Made by a program: the position numbers and the translations under genes
Part shown: positions 8,409-17,604 of the stretch, piece by piece
Layout of the letters: each line of letters begins with the position of its first letter
Numbering within the stretch: position 1 is the stretch's first letter
The notes under the pieces: generated by a model
Told to the model about the DNA's origin: nothing
Seen by the model: the letters and a program-made list of their open reading frames with translations, nothing else
The model's database searches: none
NCBI RefSeq assembly: GCF_025998535.1
Contig: NZ_AP024233.1
Coordinates: 434,001-498,000, forward strand
Length of the DNA stretch: 64,000 nucleotides
From: Desulfolithobacter dissulfuricans
GTDB lineage: Bacteria > Desulfobacterota > Desulfobulbia > Desulfobulbales > Desulfobulbaceae
Direction of reading: 5' to 3'

Positions 8409-8814
8409 CAGGCTGTTGAAAAACTACTGCGCCCGGTGATATGTATCTGGTCACAGGGTACGCACCAGTCCGATATTTCAAGGGAAAAAATGTAACTTGT
8501 CTCAGGCGCTCCAGATTCGCGGTCTCCCTTCGGTCGCTTCGCTGTGCAGTCGTGGCTGACCGCAGGTAAGCGACCGGAGGGAGACTCCGATAGGCCCTCT
8601 ATGCGGGCAGATGCGACCGCGCAGATAAGCGAAGCGTAGCGGAGACTTCGAAGATGGGGTGGTTGTGACGAGTTACGGTGATACTGCGTCAAAATTCGGC
8701 TCAGGCAAGCGAGCCTGCGAGACTCCGAAATGCTCATGTACTCCATGTACGTTGCGCTTTTTCGCCTTATTTTTCATTGTCTCACCTTTGCTCGCTACGT
8801 TTTTCAGCAGCCTG
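8409..8814. repeat. Large intergenic fold-back repeat, copy 1
   Basis: The block is bounded by near-complementary ends CAGGCTGTTGAAAAAC (8409) and GTTTTTCAGCAGCCTG (ends 8814). Nested inside is a second pair of arms (ACTTGTCTCAGGCGC near 8490 against a related reverse sequence near 8660) and a core with several GGAGACT/AGTCTCC-type repeats. Related blocks occur at 11932-11978, 46650-46855 and 57740-57927, and looser ones at 16215-16362. It has no coding potential of its own. It lies between the ISL3 remnant and the HD gene. Confidence 0.75.
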
Positions 8815-8821
8815 TTAGGTG

Positions 8822-9403
8822 TCAGGTCGCCAGGTTCCTTTTGCCGCAGGCAATGATTTCAGGAACGGCCTCAGGGGGAAAATCGAGCCACTGGAAGAGG
8901 TGTTGCTCCAGGTCGATGCATTTCTGGAAATTTTCCCGGATCAGTCGGTGGCGGAGGGGATCGTTATTTCCATAGTGTTTGATGATGTAGTCCAGCCGTT
9001 CTTCCAGGCTGACGACCTGGTCGTGACGGACCCTTTTGTCGGCGTAGTAGACGATTTCCCGGGCCAGGAAATGTCCCCGGGCATATCGCTGGGGCTCGTG
9101 ATGTTTGAGCAGGACGTGTTCGGCCACGCAGGGGGCGATTTCGTGGAAGCCGTGTTCCTCGCAGAGAACGGCCCCCAGCAGGGCATGCTCGCAGCCATTG
9201 TCCAGGCAGGGGGTCTTAGCGATGTCGTGGAGCAGGGCCCCGGCAACAACCCGGTTCCTGTCCGGAAGTTCAAGCTTCGGAGGCAGGGTGTCCACCAGCA
9301 GTTCCGCTACCCTGGCCACCACGATGGAATGGCGCCGGATGTTGGGCAGCATCCGGTACCGTTCCATGAGTTGGTAGCACTGGGTCAGGGATGGAACCGC
9401 CAT
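8822..9403 (-). CDS. HD-domain phosphohydrolase
   Basis: 193-residue protein with an HD domain: an early histidine in RRHSIVVAR (about 26), the metal-binding pair in ALLHDIAKT (about 57-65), further conserved histidines in EHALLGAVLCEEHGF and ADKRVRHD. These features fit the HDIG group of metal-dependent phosphohydrolases; the substrate is unknown. The ATG at 9401-9403 overlaps the hemE stop by one base (TGATG), so the two are translationally coupled; an upstream TTG at 9406 is less likely. It is the last gene of an ahbD-hemE-HD operon. A role in porphyrin or nucleotide metabolism is only suggested by position. Confidence 0.88.
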   Translation of the reverse strand: MAVPSLTQCYQLMERYRMLPNIRRHSIVVARVAELLVDTLPPKLELPDRNRVVAGALLHDIAKTPCLDNGCEHALLGAVLCEEHGFHEIAPCVAEHVLLKHHEPQRYARGHFLAREIVYYADKRVRHDQVVSLEERLDYIIKHYGNNDPLRHRLIRENFQKCIDLEQHLFQWLDFPPEAVPEIIACGKRNLAT

Positions 9404-10434
9404 CAAGCCTTTTTGCCGGAGTACTCGTGTACCGCGTCCACGGCGATTTTCGCCTGCTCGGGCGGGGTCTGCGGCAGGATGCCGTGGCCCAGGTTGAATA
9501 TATGGCCGCGGGCATCGCGGGCATCGTCGAGCAGCCGGTGAACCCGCTGGCGCAGCTCGTCCCGGGGCAGAAACAGGGCAATGGGGTCCAGGTTGCCCTG
9601 GACCGCGTGGTCGCCCACCTTGCGGATCGCATCACCGATGTTGATGCGCCAGTCCAGGCCCAGAACATCGGCTCCGGCCGTGGTGGTATGGCCCAGAAGG
9701 GTCGAACCGTTGTTGGCGAAGTAGATGATAGGCACATCGGTTGTCTGCCGCAGGTCGCGGATGATCGACTGGACGTAGGGCAGGGCGAACCGCTCATAGT
9801 CGCAGGGTGCCAGTACACCGGCCCAGGAATCGAAGATCTGCAGGGCCTGGGCCCCGGCCCGGGCCTGGGCCTGGAGATAGAGGCTGGTGCAGCGGGTGAT
9901 CTTGGTCAGCAGGGCGTCGTAGAGTTCCGGGGCCTGGAACATCATCCGTTTGGTCTCCAGGAAGACCTTGGAGGATCCGCCCTCGATGAGGTAGGTGGCC
10001 AGGGTGAAGGGCGCTCCGGAAAAACCGATCAGCGGCACCTTGAGTTCCCGGCGCAGGATGCGGATGGTCTCCATGACAAAGGGCATGGTCTCGTCCGGAT
10101 CCGGGACGATCAGGTTATCCACCGCCTGCTGATCCCGGACCGGGTCCGGAAAGACCGGGCCCCGGCCTTCGTGGAATTCCAGGGTGAGGTTCATGGCCTC
10201 CATGGGGATCAGGATGTCGGAAAACAGGATCGCCGCATCCATACCGAAGATGTCGATGGGCTGCAGGGTAACTTCGGCGGCCAGCTCCGGGGTCTTGCAC
10301 AGGTCGAGAAAGGTTCCCTTTTTCCTGATCTTCTGATATTCGGGGAGATAGCGCCCTGCCTGGCGCATGAACCAGACCGGGGTGTAGTCGGTTTTCTCTC
10401 CCCGGCAGGCGCGTAAGAAAGTGTCGTTCATCAT
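9403..10434 (-). CDS. hemE: Uroporphyrinogen III decarboxylase
   Basis: 343-residue HemE, converting uroporphyrinogen III to coproporphyrinogen III. The N-terminal signature VWFMRQAGRYLPEY (about residues 21-34) contains the substrate-binding arginines, ILFSDILIP follows near residue 70, and GFSGAPFTLATYLIEGG (about 140) and YFANNGS (about 235) are further conserved blocks. AAGGA lies upstream of the double ATG. The gene stands 78 bp downstream of the AhbD-like gene and overlaps the HD gene. Presence of hemE beside ahbD is of interest because AhbD acts in the sirohaem route, which does not itself need HemE. Confidence 0.95.
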   Translation of the reverse strand: MMNDTFLRACRGEKTDYTPVWFMRQAGRYLPEYQKIRKKGTFLDLCKTPELAAEVTLQPIDIFGMDAAILFSDILIPMEAMNLTLEFHEGRGPVFPDPVRDQQAVDNLIVPDPDETMPFVMETIRILRRELKVPLIGFSGAPFTLATYLIEGGSSKVFLETKRMMFQAPELYDALLTKITRCTSLYLQAQARAGAQALQIFDSWAGVLAPCDYERFALPYVQSIIRDLRQTTDVPIIYFANNGSTLLGHTTTAGADVLGLDWRINIGDAIRKVGDHAVQGNLDPIALFLPRDELRQRVHRLLDDARDARGHIFNLGHGILPQTPPEQAKIAVDAVHEYSGKKA

Positions 10435-10512
10435 TGCATCCTTGTTGTGGGTTCAAAAAAAGCGGGAAGCCCCCTGCTCCGGCGGACCGCCTCCCGGTGG
10501 TGGCCCCTCCTC

Positions 10513-11597
10513 TTACGAAGAGGACTCGGTGCCCGGCTCCGTGGCACCCTTCTGCGGCTGGTAATGGCAGAACGGTTCCGGTCCCATGTAGTCTCCGGTC
10601 ATGGCATAAGCCCGGGCCCGGCAGCCACCGCAGACATTGACGTATTCGCACCGGCCGCAGTTGCCCTTGTAGCTCTTGAAATCACGCAGGTCCCTGAACA
10701 GGCTGGAATCTTCCCAGATCTCCCTGAACGACTGCTTCCTGATGTTCCCGGCTGCTTTGGGGAAATAGCTGCACGGCAGGACATTGCCGTCCACATCGAT
10801 CAGGCAGATCAGCTGCCCGGCCAGGCAACCCTTGGAGCCGCCGGTGGAGAATTTCAGGGTCCGTCGTTTGAACCGGTCTCCCTCCTCCTTGGAGCGCTGG
10901 AGGACGATCCGGTAATACTGGGGGCGCAGGTGGGCCGGACCAGCAGGTCATGCTCCTCTTTCTCCATGTCGTAATGCCAGTTGAGGATATCCTCGTATTC
11001 CGACTCGGGAATCAGCTCTTCCATGATCTCCTCGCCGCGGCCGGTGGGTACGATCATGAACAGGTACCAGGCCGTGGCCCCCAGCTTCTTGACCAGTTCA
11101 TAGATCTTCGGGGCCTCTTCCTTGTTGCGCTTGGTGAAGGATGAGTTGATCAGAAAGGGGATCTTGTGTTCGTTGAACAGCCGGATGGCGTTCATGGTGC
11201 CCTCAAAGGCCCCTTCCTGGTTACGGAAGTTGTCGTGCACCGCGGCGCTGGCTCCGTCCAGGCTGAGCGACACCATCTTGATGCCTGATTCCTTGATTCC
11301 GCGGCAGACCTCATCGTTGACCAGGGTGCCGTTGGTGGCCATGCACATGCGCAGGCCAAGGTCGGTGCCGTAGGTGGCGATGTCGAACACATCCTTTCTG
11401 AGGAGCGGCTCGCCGCCGGAAAGGACCACCACCGGGCTGGCGTAGGAGTTGATATCATCGAGGACGCGCTTGGCCTCTTCCAGGGAGAAGTCCGGGTGTT
11501 CCTGGACTTCCAGCTCGGATGAAGAGCGGCAGTGGACACATTTCAGGTTACATCGCCGGGTGATCTCCCAGGCAATCCATTTGGGTTCAAATTCCAT
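10513..11597 (-). pseudogene. ahbD: AhbD-like radical SAM haem b synthase, frameshifted
   Basis: Radical SAM protein of the AhbD type (Fe-coproporphyrin III to haem b). The start [20 protein letters not shown] carries the CxxxCxxC cluster motif (CNLKCVHC), then the glycine-rich VVLSGGEPL (about 55) and CMATNGTLV (about 82). The second-frame part holds a SPASM-type C-terminus with [17 protein letters not shown]. The frame breaks near 10929-10934, where the minus strand has a run of five C after TGCG. One more C restores [15 protein letters not shown] and a 361-residue protein of normal shape. The start at 11597 has GGAGAG upstream. A sequence error is possible, since this gene would be important for cytochromes. 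Confidence 0.85.
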
Positions 11598-12026
11598 GTA
11601 TCTCTCCGTAATGTGCTGGAAAATCAGGTTGCCATCCATTGCCGGGTCAAAGGATGTCCTGCGGGGAGGCACTGACAGGGCGCAGCACTGTTTTTTCAAG
11701 GTAGTCTTAAAGCGAAAATCAGCCAGGCGTACAATCGGTTCTGGATGAGATCTCCGGGCCAGCTCTGCAGGTCCGGAGATCTCGGGCCACCACGGCATGG
11801 TAACAACAGTAGCTGGAGCAGTTGGAATATATTCGCCTTGCAAAACATGGTCAACCTTTGTTTTTGCGGCTTTGCCCTTGCCAAGGACCTGTTCCTGTCG
11901 CACAATATAACTTAGAACTGGTGCAGTCTTTCAGGCCGTTGAAAAACTGCTGCGCTCGCTACGTTTTTCAAGAGCCTGCCACGCGGCGCTGCACTCCGGG
12001 TCAACAATCCTGCGGGGAGGTGGAGT
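11598..12026. other. Intergenic region between ahbD and the usp gene
   Basis: No gene is seen. A hairpin with 11-bp arms (GAGATCTCCGG and its complement) at 11747-11783 lies in the middle, without a T tract. A short version of the fold-back repeat (both ends, almost no interior) is at 11932-11978. Promoters for the two divergent genes must lie here but no convincing -35/-10 pair was picked out. Confidence 0.6.
11932..11978. repeat. Fold-back repeat, minimal copy
   Basis: CAGGCCGTTGAAAAACTGC and CGCTACGTTTTTCAAGAGC are the two ends of the repeat seen at 8409-8814 and 46650-46855, here brought together with almost no interior, forming a simple hairpin. This internal deletion form suggests the ends are the conserved unit. 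Confidence 0.65.
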
Positions 12027-12515
12027 ATGATGGAGATCAAGCGAGTCCTGATTCCGATTGATTTTTCTGACAATGCCGAGAAAATCGTTGTTGCCGGAGC
12101 CTACGTGGCCGGTACCTTCAAGGCTGAAGTGCATCTGGTGTTTGTGGTACAGAATTTCGACGATTATTCCGGTTTTTTCGTCCCGCCGGTGAATCTGCCC
12201 AACCTGGAGAAGGAACTGTTTGACTCGGCCCAGGAACGCATGGAGGCCTTTGTCCGTGATCATGAGGAGATGATCAGGAGTCGCGGAGTCCCTAAAATCG
12301 TCCACAAGGTCCTGGCCGGTGATGTGGCCGAAGAACTGCTCAACTACGCCAAAAGCATGGACTGTGATTTGATCGTCATGGGGACCCATGGCTACAAGGG
12401 GCTGGAACGTATCCTGTTTGGTTCTATTGCCGACAAGGTGGTCAAAAACGCCTGCTGCCCTGTCATGACCATCAACCCGTACCGTGAAGAGTGCGAGGAA
12501 GCGCGCAAAGTATGA
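12027..12515 (+). CDS. Universal stress protein (UspA family)
   Basis: 162-residue Usp domain protein. It opens with KRVLIPIDFSDNAEK, the first beta strand with the ATP-contacting aspartate, and ends with the nucleotide-binding motif GTHGYKGLERILFGSIAD (about residues 130-147), matching the G-2x-G-9x-G(S/T) pattern of ATP-binding members. The ribosome site GGGAGGTGGAG precedes two adjacent ATGs (12027, 12030). It stands alone and is followed by a strong terminator into which a group IIC intron has inserted. Confidence 0.93.
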   Translation: MMEIKRVLIPIDFSDNAEKIVVAGAYVAGTFKAEVHLVFVVQNFDDYSGFFVPPVNLPNLEKELFDSAQERMEAFVRDHEEMIRSRGVPKIVHKVLAGDVAEELLNYAKSMDCDLIVMGTHGYKGLERILFGSIADKVVKNACCPVMTINPYREECEEARKV

Positions 12516-12633
12516 AGGTTCCGCGCTGCCGCAACGAAGAGATCCCGTCGTCTTTGCGCCATGCCCGGCGATGTGCTCCCCGGCAGGGGGGTTATCGCGC
12601 ATACCGGTCGGTGCCATGACGGTTCAGCCAGGA

Positions 12634-12669
12634 AAAAGACCCGCCCCGTTGTTCCGGAGGCGGGTTTTT
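12634..12669 (+). terminator. Rho-independent terminator after the usp gene
   Basis: ACCCGCC and GGCGGGT arms around a 13-base loop are followed by TTTTT, with a matching A run before the stem. The group II intron starts immediately after the T tract, the preferred insertion site of class C introns. Confidence 0.85.
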
Positions 12670-13397
12670 GGTTTGCCCGGCATGGCGGGCAAACCCAGCC
12701 TGTGTTAAGCAGGCGTCACCCTGACCAGGGGGAAGACAATCCGAGTCGTAAGGGAGTTGCTGGTAACGGCAGGGTCTGAAGGAAGCGATAGGAGGTGAGC
12801 GGCACATAGCGCAAGCGAACCTGATTCGGCGTATCAGGAGGGTAAGCGTCCCAAATAGCGCGAAGCCCGATACCTGGTCAGTCCTGATACGTGATTGAGG
12901 ATGTGGTCGCTCACAGGGGGTCCGCCTTAACCGGGGAAGCCTTGCACTGTTTCCGCATTGAGCGGAATAGAGAAGCACAAGGAGAAATCCAAGGCGGATC
13001 GAAGCGGTGTGAGGTGGCAGATGATTCCGTAGTAGTGATGAAATCCCGGCCAGTGAAGCCTGGTAACAGCGTGGAGGATAAAACCGGGATGACCCAACGG
13101 CCTGGTTCGTTGGGGGCAGTTATGAGCCAAAAGCCATATCTGTTGCGAAGGGATGAAGTTTATTTGAAGGTTTTCCGGAATCTATGGACACCTGGCAGAC
13201 TGAACACAAGCCGTCCGACGGGACGGGGCACGCTATCGGCGGTATACCGTGACAGGTCCTCTGCCGATTTTGGCCGTTCATCGGAGTAGATGGGAGTGTT
13301 GATCGTATATTGCCCATGAGGATAGAAAGCGGTCGCGCCCATTGAAGAACCGAAGTCTCCACGTGGAAATAGAGGAAGGGAAACGCAGGACAGGAGC

Positions 13398-14666
13398 ATG
13401 GTTGAAGTCTGGTACAGCCTATATGATCGAATGCTGAGCCGGGAGAACCTGGTCAAGGCATTTTACAAGGTGAAATCCTCGAAAGGAGCTGCCGGAATAG
13501 ACGGCCAGTCCATCGATGATTTTGCCGGATCACTTGCGACCAATATCGATCATCTCCTGACGGAACTGCAGGACAAGAGCTACCAGCCGCTGGCCGTGCG
13601 ACGGGTGGAGATCCCGAAGCCGAACGGGGGGAAACGGCTACTCGGCATACCTGCAGTCCGTGACCGTGTGGTACAGCAGGCCCTGCTGGATATACTTCAA
13701 CCAATATTTGACCGCGATTTCCATCCGTCGAGCTACGGCTACCGTCCTGGTCGGAGTTGTCACCGGGCAATCAGCAAAGCCACGATGTTCATCCGGACGT
13801 ACGAGCGGAAATGGGTAGTGGACATGGATCTGTCGAAATGCTTCGACACGTTGAACCATGACCTGATCCTTGCCTCGTTCCGTCGCCGGGTCAGCGATGG
13901 AAGTATTCTTGGTCTGCTGGAGAAGTTTTTGAAAAGCGGTGTTCTGACAGGAGATGGTTGGCAGGCCAGCGAGGTCGGCAGTCCGCAGGGCGGAGTTATC
14001 AGCCCGTTGATTGCCAACGTATACCTTGATTCCTTCGATCAGTTTATGAAGAATCGTGGCCACCGCATCGTCCGCTATGCGGACGACATCCTGATCCTGT
14101 GCCAGTCAAAGAGCGCAGCCGAAAATGCACTGAACCAGGCCAGTCGTTATCTTGAAGAAGAACTGCTGTTGACCGTCAACCAGGAAAAGACCCATATAAG
14201 CCACAGCCTCAAAGGGATTAAATTTCTCGGAGTTTGTATCCACTCCGTGATGACCCGAATACAGCGAGGCAAGGTGAGGGCCTTCAAGGCGAAGGTCAAG
14301 GCGATGACCCGGCGTAACTCCCCGGTGAACCTTGAGAAGGTGATAGCCGATCTCAACCGGTTGCTGAGGGGTTTTGCCAACTACTTTCGGATAGCGAACT
14401 GCAAGGGAGAGTTTTCTCGGCTGATGAGGTGGATCAGAAGACGGCTGCGTGCTGTTCAGTTGAAGCTGTGGAAAAAGCCGCGCAGGCTACACCGCAGACT
14501 GAGACAGCTGGGCTATAGAGGAGAGTTCAAAAGTATCAAGATGGACTCCTGGGCCAATGCAGCAAGTCCACTGAGCCATTATGCCCTTCCCAACAGCTGC
14601 CTGCATGGGGAAATGGGGCTCTTTGACCTCGCATCTGTACAGACCGGAATTTCTGTTTCAGTATGA
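13398..14666 (+). CDS. Group II intron reverse transcriptase/maturase
   Basis: 422-residue RT with the conserved blocks GAAGIDGQSID (about 32), KRLLGIPAVRDRVVQQAL (about 77), SSYGYRPGRSCHRAI (about 113), [17 protein letters not shown] (about 193) and the catalytic RYADDILIL (about 224). A group II maturase domain follows (LLRGFANYFRIAN, about 325). No HNH endonuclease is present, as is usual in class C. The protein acts in splicing and in reverse transcription of its own intron. The start ATG has AGGACAGGAGC upstream. Confidence 0.95.
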   Translation: MVEVWYSLYDRMLSRENLVKAFYKVKSSKGAAGIDGQSIDDFAGSLATNIDHLLTELQDKSYQPLAVRRVEIPKPNGGKRLLGIPAVRDRVVQQALLDILQPIFDRDFHPSSYGYRPGRSCHRAISKATMFIRTYERKWVVDMDLSKCFDTLNHDLILASFRRRVSDGSILGLLEKFLKSGVLTGDGWQASEVGSPQGGVISPLIANVYLDSFDQFMKNRGHRIVRYADDILILCQSKSAAENALNQASRYLEEELLLTVNQEKTHISHSLKGIKFLGVCIHSVMTRIQRGKVRAFKAKVKAMTRRNSPVNLEKVIADLNRLLRGFANYFRIANCKGEFSRLMRWIRRRLRAVQLKLWKKPRRLHRRLRQLGYRGEFKSIKMDSWANAASPLSHYALPNSCLHGEMGLFDLASVQTGISVSV

Positions 14667-14680
14667 AGGAAAATAAACAG

Positions 14681-14721
14681 GAGCCGTATACGAGGCCCGT
14701 ACGTACGGTTCTGTGAGAGGG
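14681..14721 (+). ncRNA. Group II intron domain V (catalytic hairpin)
   Basis: GAGCCGTATACGAGG, then CCCGTACGTACGGTTCTGTG, forms the compact domain V hairpin with the GNRA-like centre and two-base bulge typical of class C introns. It lies 15 bp after the RT stop. Confidence 0.85.
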
Positions 14722-14803
14722 ATGAGGCAAGCTTAATTACCTTGCCTCACCCTACTCGATTTTTTGCGGGCAGGCGCAGCGCCGGTCCAGGAGGTAAGGG
14801 TCC

Positions 14804-16069
14804 ATGTTTCCCTATCATCTGCAGTCGAGCCATACCTGGGAATCCGTCCGCAGTGGAGGCGGGGTGGACTGGCACCGCCAGCCCGCTGTATTCAAGTATT
14901 ATCCCGCCCGGTTTCCGGCAATCGCGCTTAAGACTGTTCCTGGCCTGCACGAGCTGCTCCTTCTCAGTGGTGGCCTGAGCGCGGAAAAGAAATATCCCGG
15001 CGGTTCATATTTCCTGCGGGTCAATCCTTCGGCCGGAGCCCTGTATCCCTGCGAACTCTACCTGCAGGCCCGCGGCGTTGAAGGGCTGGAAGACGGGGTG
15101 TACCATTTCGAACCGTTTCGGGAACGGCTCCGGCTGCTGCACCGCCTCACCGATGACCAGGGCCTGGAAGCGGTCATGGCTGACCGCAGGAGGGTTATGG
15201 GGCTTATTTTTCTGGTCACGGCTCTCTACTATCGTTCAAGCTGGAAATACGGTGATCGGGCCTATCGCTACTGCCTGCTGGACAGTGGCCACATGCTCGG
15301 CTGTATCGAAGCGGCGGCAACGGTCCAGAAAAGACCCTTTCAGCTGGTCTGCCGGTTGGAGCGCGAGACCCTTGGCCGCTGTTTCGGTTTCGGGCGCCGG
15401 GAACTGGTCATGGCTGCGGCTGTGTCCGGCCGCAGGGAGGAAGATCTGGTTGCCGGCCTGGAGATGAGCCTGCCCTTTGAGGATGGGACCGGGTTCTTCA
15501 CGAAGAACGGGGTGATCGAGGCGGCCTATGCGGCTTCGGCCCGTCCTGTGGGCTGCCGACCGGCAGACGGTGCAGAGGTGTACCGGTTCGATGCGGACCG
15601 GCTGCGGCGGGCCATTCTTGCCCGCCGTTCCATCCGCTCCTTTTCCGGCCAGCCCATCAGTCGGGAAGAGTTTGCCGAGGTCAGCCGGGTTGTGCGCCGG
15701 CCGCTGGCCACCGATTGTCAGGTGGTGGTGCATCCGGCCATGGTCGTCCACCGGGTCGAGAAAATGCAGCCCGGCATCTATGACGAGCATGGTTGCTGCC
15801 GGAGTGGAGATTTCAGGGAATTTACCGGCTATCTCTGCCTGGAACAATCCCTTGGTTCGGATGGGGCGGTGACCGTTTTCTGGCACAGTGGTGCCGGAAA
15901 CTACCTGCCCACGATGCTCAAGGCCGGGATACTGGGCCAGCGGATCTATCTCGTTTCCACAGCGCTTGGTTTCGGCTGCTCCGGTATCGGTGCCTTTTAT
16001 GATCATGATGTGGCGGAATTCCTTGAGACAGACGAAATGATCCTGTACGCCATGGCCTTTGGCCGTTGA
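14804..16069 (+). CDS. SagB/ThcOx-type nitroreductase-fold dehydrogenase
   Basis: 421-residue protein with two nitroreductase-like halves. The first has YPARFPAIALK (about 33) and RVNPSAGALYPCELYL (about 72), the SagB signature. The second has RRSIRSFSGQPISREEF (about 276), the FMN-contact block of nitroreductases, and ends with ALGFGCSGIGAFYD (about 387). Homologues oxidise peptides or reduce unknown substrates with FMN. The AGGAGG site lies 8-10 bp before the ATG. It stands alone after the intron; before intron insertion it would have followed the usp terminator. The real substrate cannot be told from the context. Confidence 0.85.
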   Translation: MFPYHLQSSHTWESVRSGGGVDWHRQPAVFKYYPARFPAIALKTVPGLHELLLLSGGLSAEKKYPGGSYFLRVNPSAGALYPCELYLQARGVEGLEDGVYHFEPFRERLRLLHRLTDDQGLEAVMADRRRVMGLIFLVTALYYRSSWKYGDRAYRYCLLDSGHMLGCIEAAATVQKRPFQLVCRLERETLGRCFGFGRRELVMAAAVSGRREEDLVAGLEMSLPFEDGTGFFTKNGVIEAAYAASARPVGCRPADGAEVYRFDADRLRRAILARRSIRSFSGQPISREEFAEVSRVVRRPLATDCQVVVHPAMVVHRVEKMQPGIYDEHGCCRSGDFREFTGYLCLEQSLGSDGAVTVFWHSGAGNYLPTMLKAGILGQRIYLVSTALGFGCSGIGAFYDHDVAEFLETDEMILYAMAFGR

Positions 16070-16214
16070 GTGGCAGTAAGGATACCGGTTCACCCCGTTT
16101 TGTCTTGACCGGGGCACGGGGTGGTACTATTTTTTGGTCTAATTATCTGGTACTATGCTTATTTTTCTGTATGGATAATCCCTGCCTGTCCTTGGCCGGA
16201 TTGTCATAGGGCTA

Positions 16215-16362
16215 CCTTGAAAAATTGTATTTTCGTCCGATCTCTGCGTCACAGCAGATAAGCGAAGACTTCGAAATGAAAAATGCTCACATATGCTTAA
16301 TATGCTGCGCTTTTTAATTTTGTTATTCCTTGATCTTGAACGAAAATCCTAATTTTTCAAGG
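16215..16362. repeat. Intergenic fold-back repeat, related family
   Basis: End arms CCTTGAAAAATTGTATTTTCG and, 148 bp on, CGAAAATCCTAATTTTTCAAGG form a long imperfect hairpin. The interior contains CAGATAAGCGAAGACTTCGAA and AATGCTCACAT blocks also present in the repeat copies near 8.6 and 46.75 kb. The remaining sequence between the nitroreductase gene and nadA (16070-16489) shows no gene. Confidence 0.6.
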
Positions 16363-16489
16363 CACCCATAGGTTTATCCGCTGCCGCGGGTCAAAAGACC
16401 GGCCGACTGGATAAAAACGTTCAGGCATGGTACTAACTCGCATCCGTGGCTCAAGGCTGGGACAGCGCCCCCCTGGATGGACAGGGGGA

Positions 16490-17584
16490 ATGAATGAGAG
16501 AGACTGGTTGGAGAATAAGGATAAGGAGAGAAAATTGTCTGACAATGTACAATTCCCCGAGTTGCCGCGAATAGAGGTGCCGGAGCATCCGGTATGGCCG
16601 GAACTTGCGCGGGAGGAAAAAGAGGCCCTGGTGGCGAAGATAAAAGAACAGCTCCGCAGGCAGAACGCGGTACTGGTGGCCCATTATTACACCAGCTCCG
16701 ATCTGCAGGAACTGGCCGAGGAGACCGGCGGCTGTGTGGCGGATTCCCTGGAAATGGCCAGGTTCGGCAGCCATCAGGATGCCCGCACCCTGGTAGTGGC
16801 CGGGGTCCGGTTCATGGGGGAAACCGCCAAGATACTCAATCCGGAAAAACGGGTGCTGATGCCCGATACCCGGGCCACCTGCTCCCTGGACGAGGCCTGC
16901 CCGGCGGAGTCTTTTGCCGAGTTCTGCGACCAGCACCCTGATCACACCGTGGTGGTCTATGCCAACACCAGCGCCCGGGTCAAGGCCCGCTCCGACTGGG
17001 TGGTCACCTCGGCCATCGCCCTCCCCATCGTCCGGCACCTGGCCGAGCGGGGTGAAAAGATCATCTGGGCCCCGGACAAGCATCTTGGCCGCTATATCCA
17101 GGATCAGACCGGCGCCGAGATGATCCTCTGGCCTGGAACCTGTGTGGTGCACGAAGAATTCAAGGCCGTGGCCCTGAAGAGAATCCTCCGCCTCCATCCC
17201 GAGGCTGCGGTGCTGGTGCACCCGGAATCACCGGCCGAGATCATCGCCCTGGCCGACGTGGTCGGCTCCACCACTGCCCTGATCAAGGCCGTGGCTTCCA
17301 TGCCGCACCGCGAGTTCATCGTTGCCACGGATAAGGGCATCTTTCACAAGATGCAGCAGGTAGCTCCGGACAAGACTCTCATCGAGGCGCCCACCCTTGG
17401 AGTGGGTGCCACCTGTCAGGCCTGTGCCGAGTGTCCCTGGATGGGGATGAACTCATTGCAGAGCCTGCTCCACGTTCTGGAAACCGGGGAACATGAGATC
17501 CATGTCGATCCGGAGATACGGGAAAAGGCGGTCCTGCCCATCCGCCGTATGCTTGATTTCGCCGAGCAGCATAAGGGGGCCTGA
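16490..17584 (+). CDS. nadA: Quinolinate synthase NadA
   Basis: 364-residue NadA, making quinolinate from iminoaspartate and dihydroxyacetone phosphate with a 4Fe-4S cluster. It shows [21 protein letters not shown] (substrate loop, about residue 60), [15 protein letters not shown] (about 127), [10 protein letters not shown] (about 243) and the cysteine-rich [18 protein letters not shown] (about 305). The start at 16490 has a GGGGGA site directly before it; an extension to 16427 lacks a ribosome site. Together with nadE at 25.7 kb it supports de novo NAD synthesis. The gene converges with the minus-strand gene ending at 17605, 20 bp away. Confidence 0.95.
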   Translation: MNERDWLENKDKERKLSDNVQFPELPRIEVPEHPVWPELAREEKEALVAKIKEQLRRQNAVLVAHYYTSSDLQELAEETGGCVADSLEMARFGSHQDARTLVVAGVRFMGETAKILNPEKRVLMPDTRATCSLDEACPAESFAEFCDQHPDHTVVVYANTSARVKARSDWVVTSAIALPIVRHLAERGEKIIWAPDKHLGRYIQDQTGAEMILWPGTCVVHEEFKAVALKRILRLHPEAAVLVHPESPAEIIALADVVGSTTALIKAVASMPHREFIVATDKGIFHKMQQVAPDKTLIEAPTLGVGATCQACAECPWMGMNSLQSLLHVLETGEHEIHVDPEIREKAVLPIRRMLDFAEQHKGA

Positions 17585-17604
17585 GCCCCTGCCGGCCATG
17601 CGGC

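Larger units (their letters stand above)
12670..14760 (+). mobile_element. Group II intron, class C, with reverse transcriptase
   Basis: About 2.1 kb. It begins directly after the usp terminator (5' boundary uncertain by a few bases; the first structure is a perfect hairpin GGTTTGCCCG/CGGGCAAACC) and ends near the CTACTCGAT sequence at 14752-14760. Domain V is at 14681-14721, and domain VI is the GAGGCAAG/CTTGCCTC hairpin right after it. Position behind a terminator, short domain V and the encoded protein without an endonuclease all fit class C introns. It appears complete. Confidence 0.85.
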
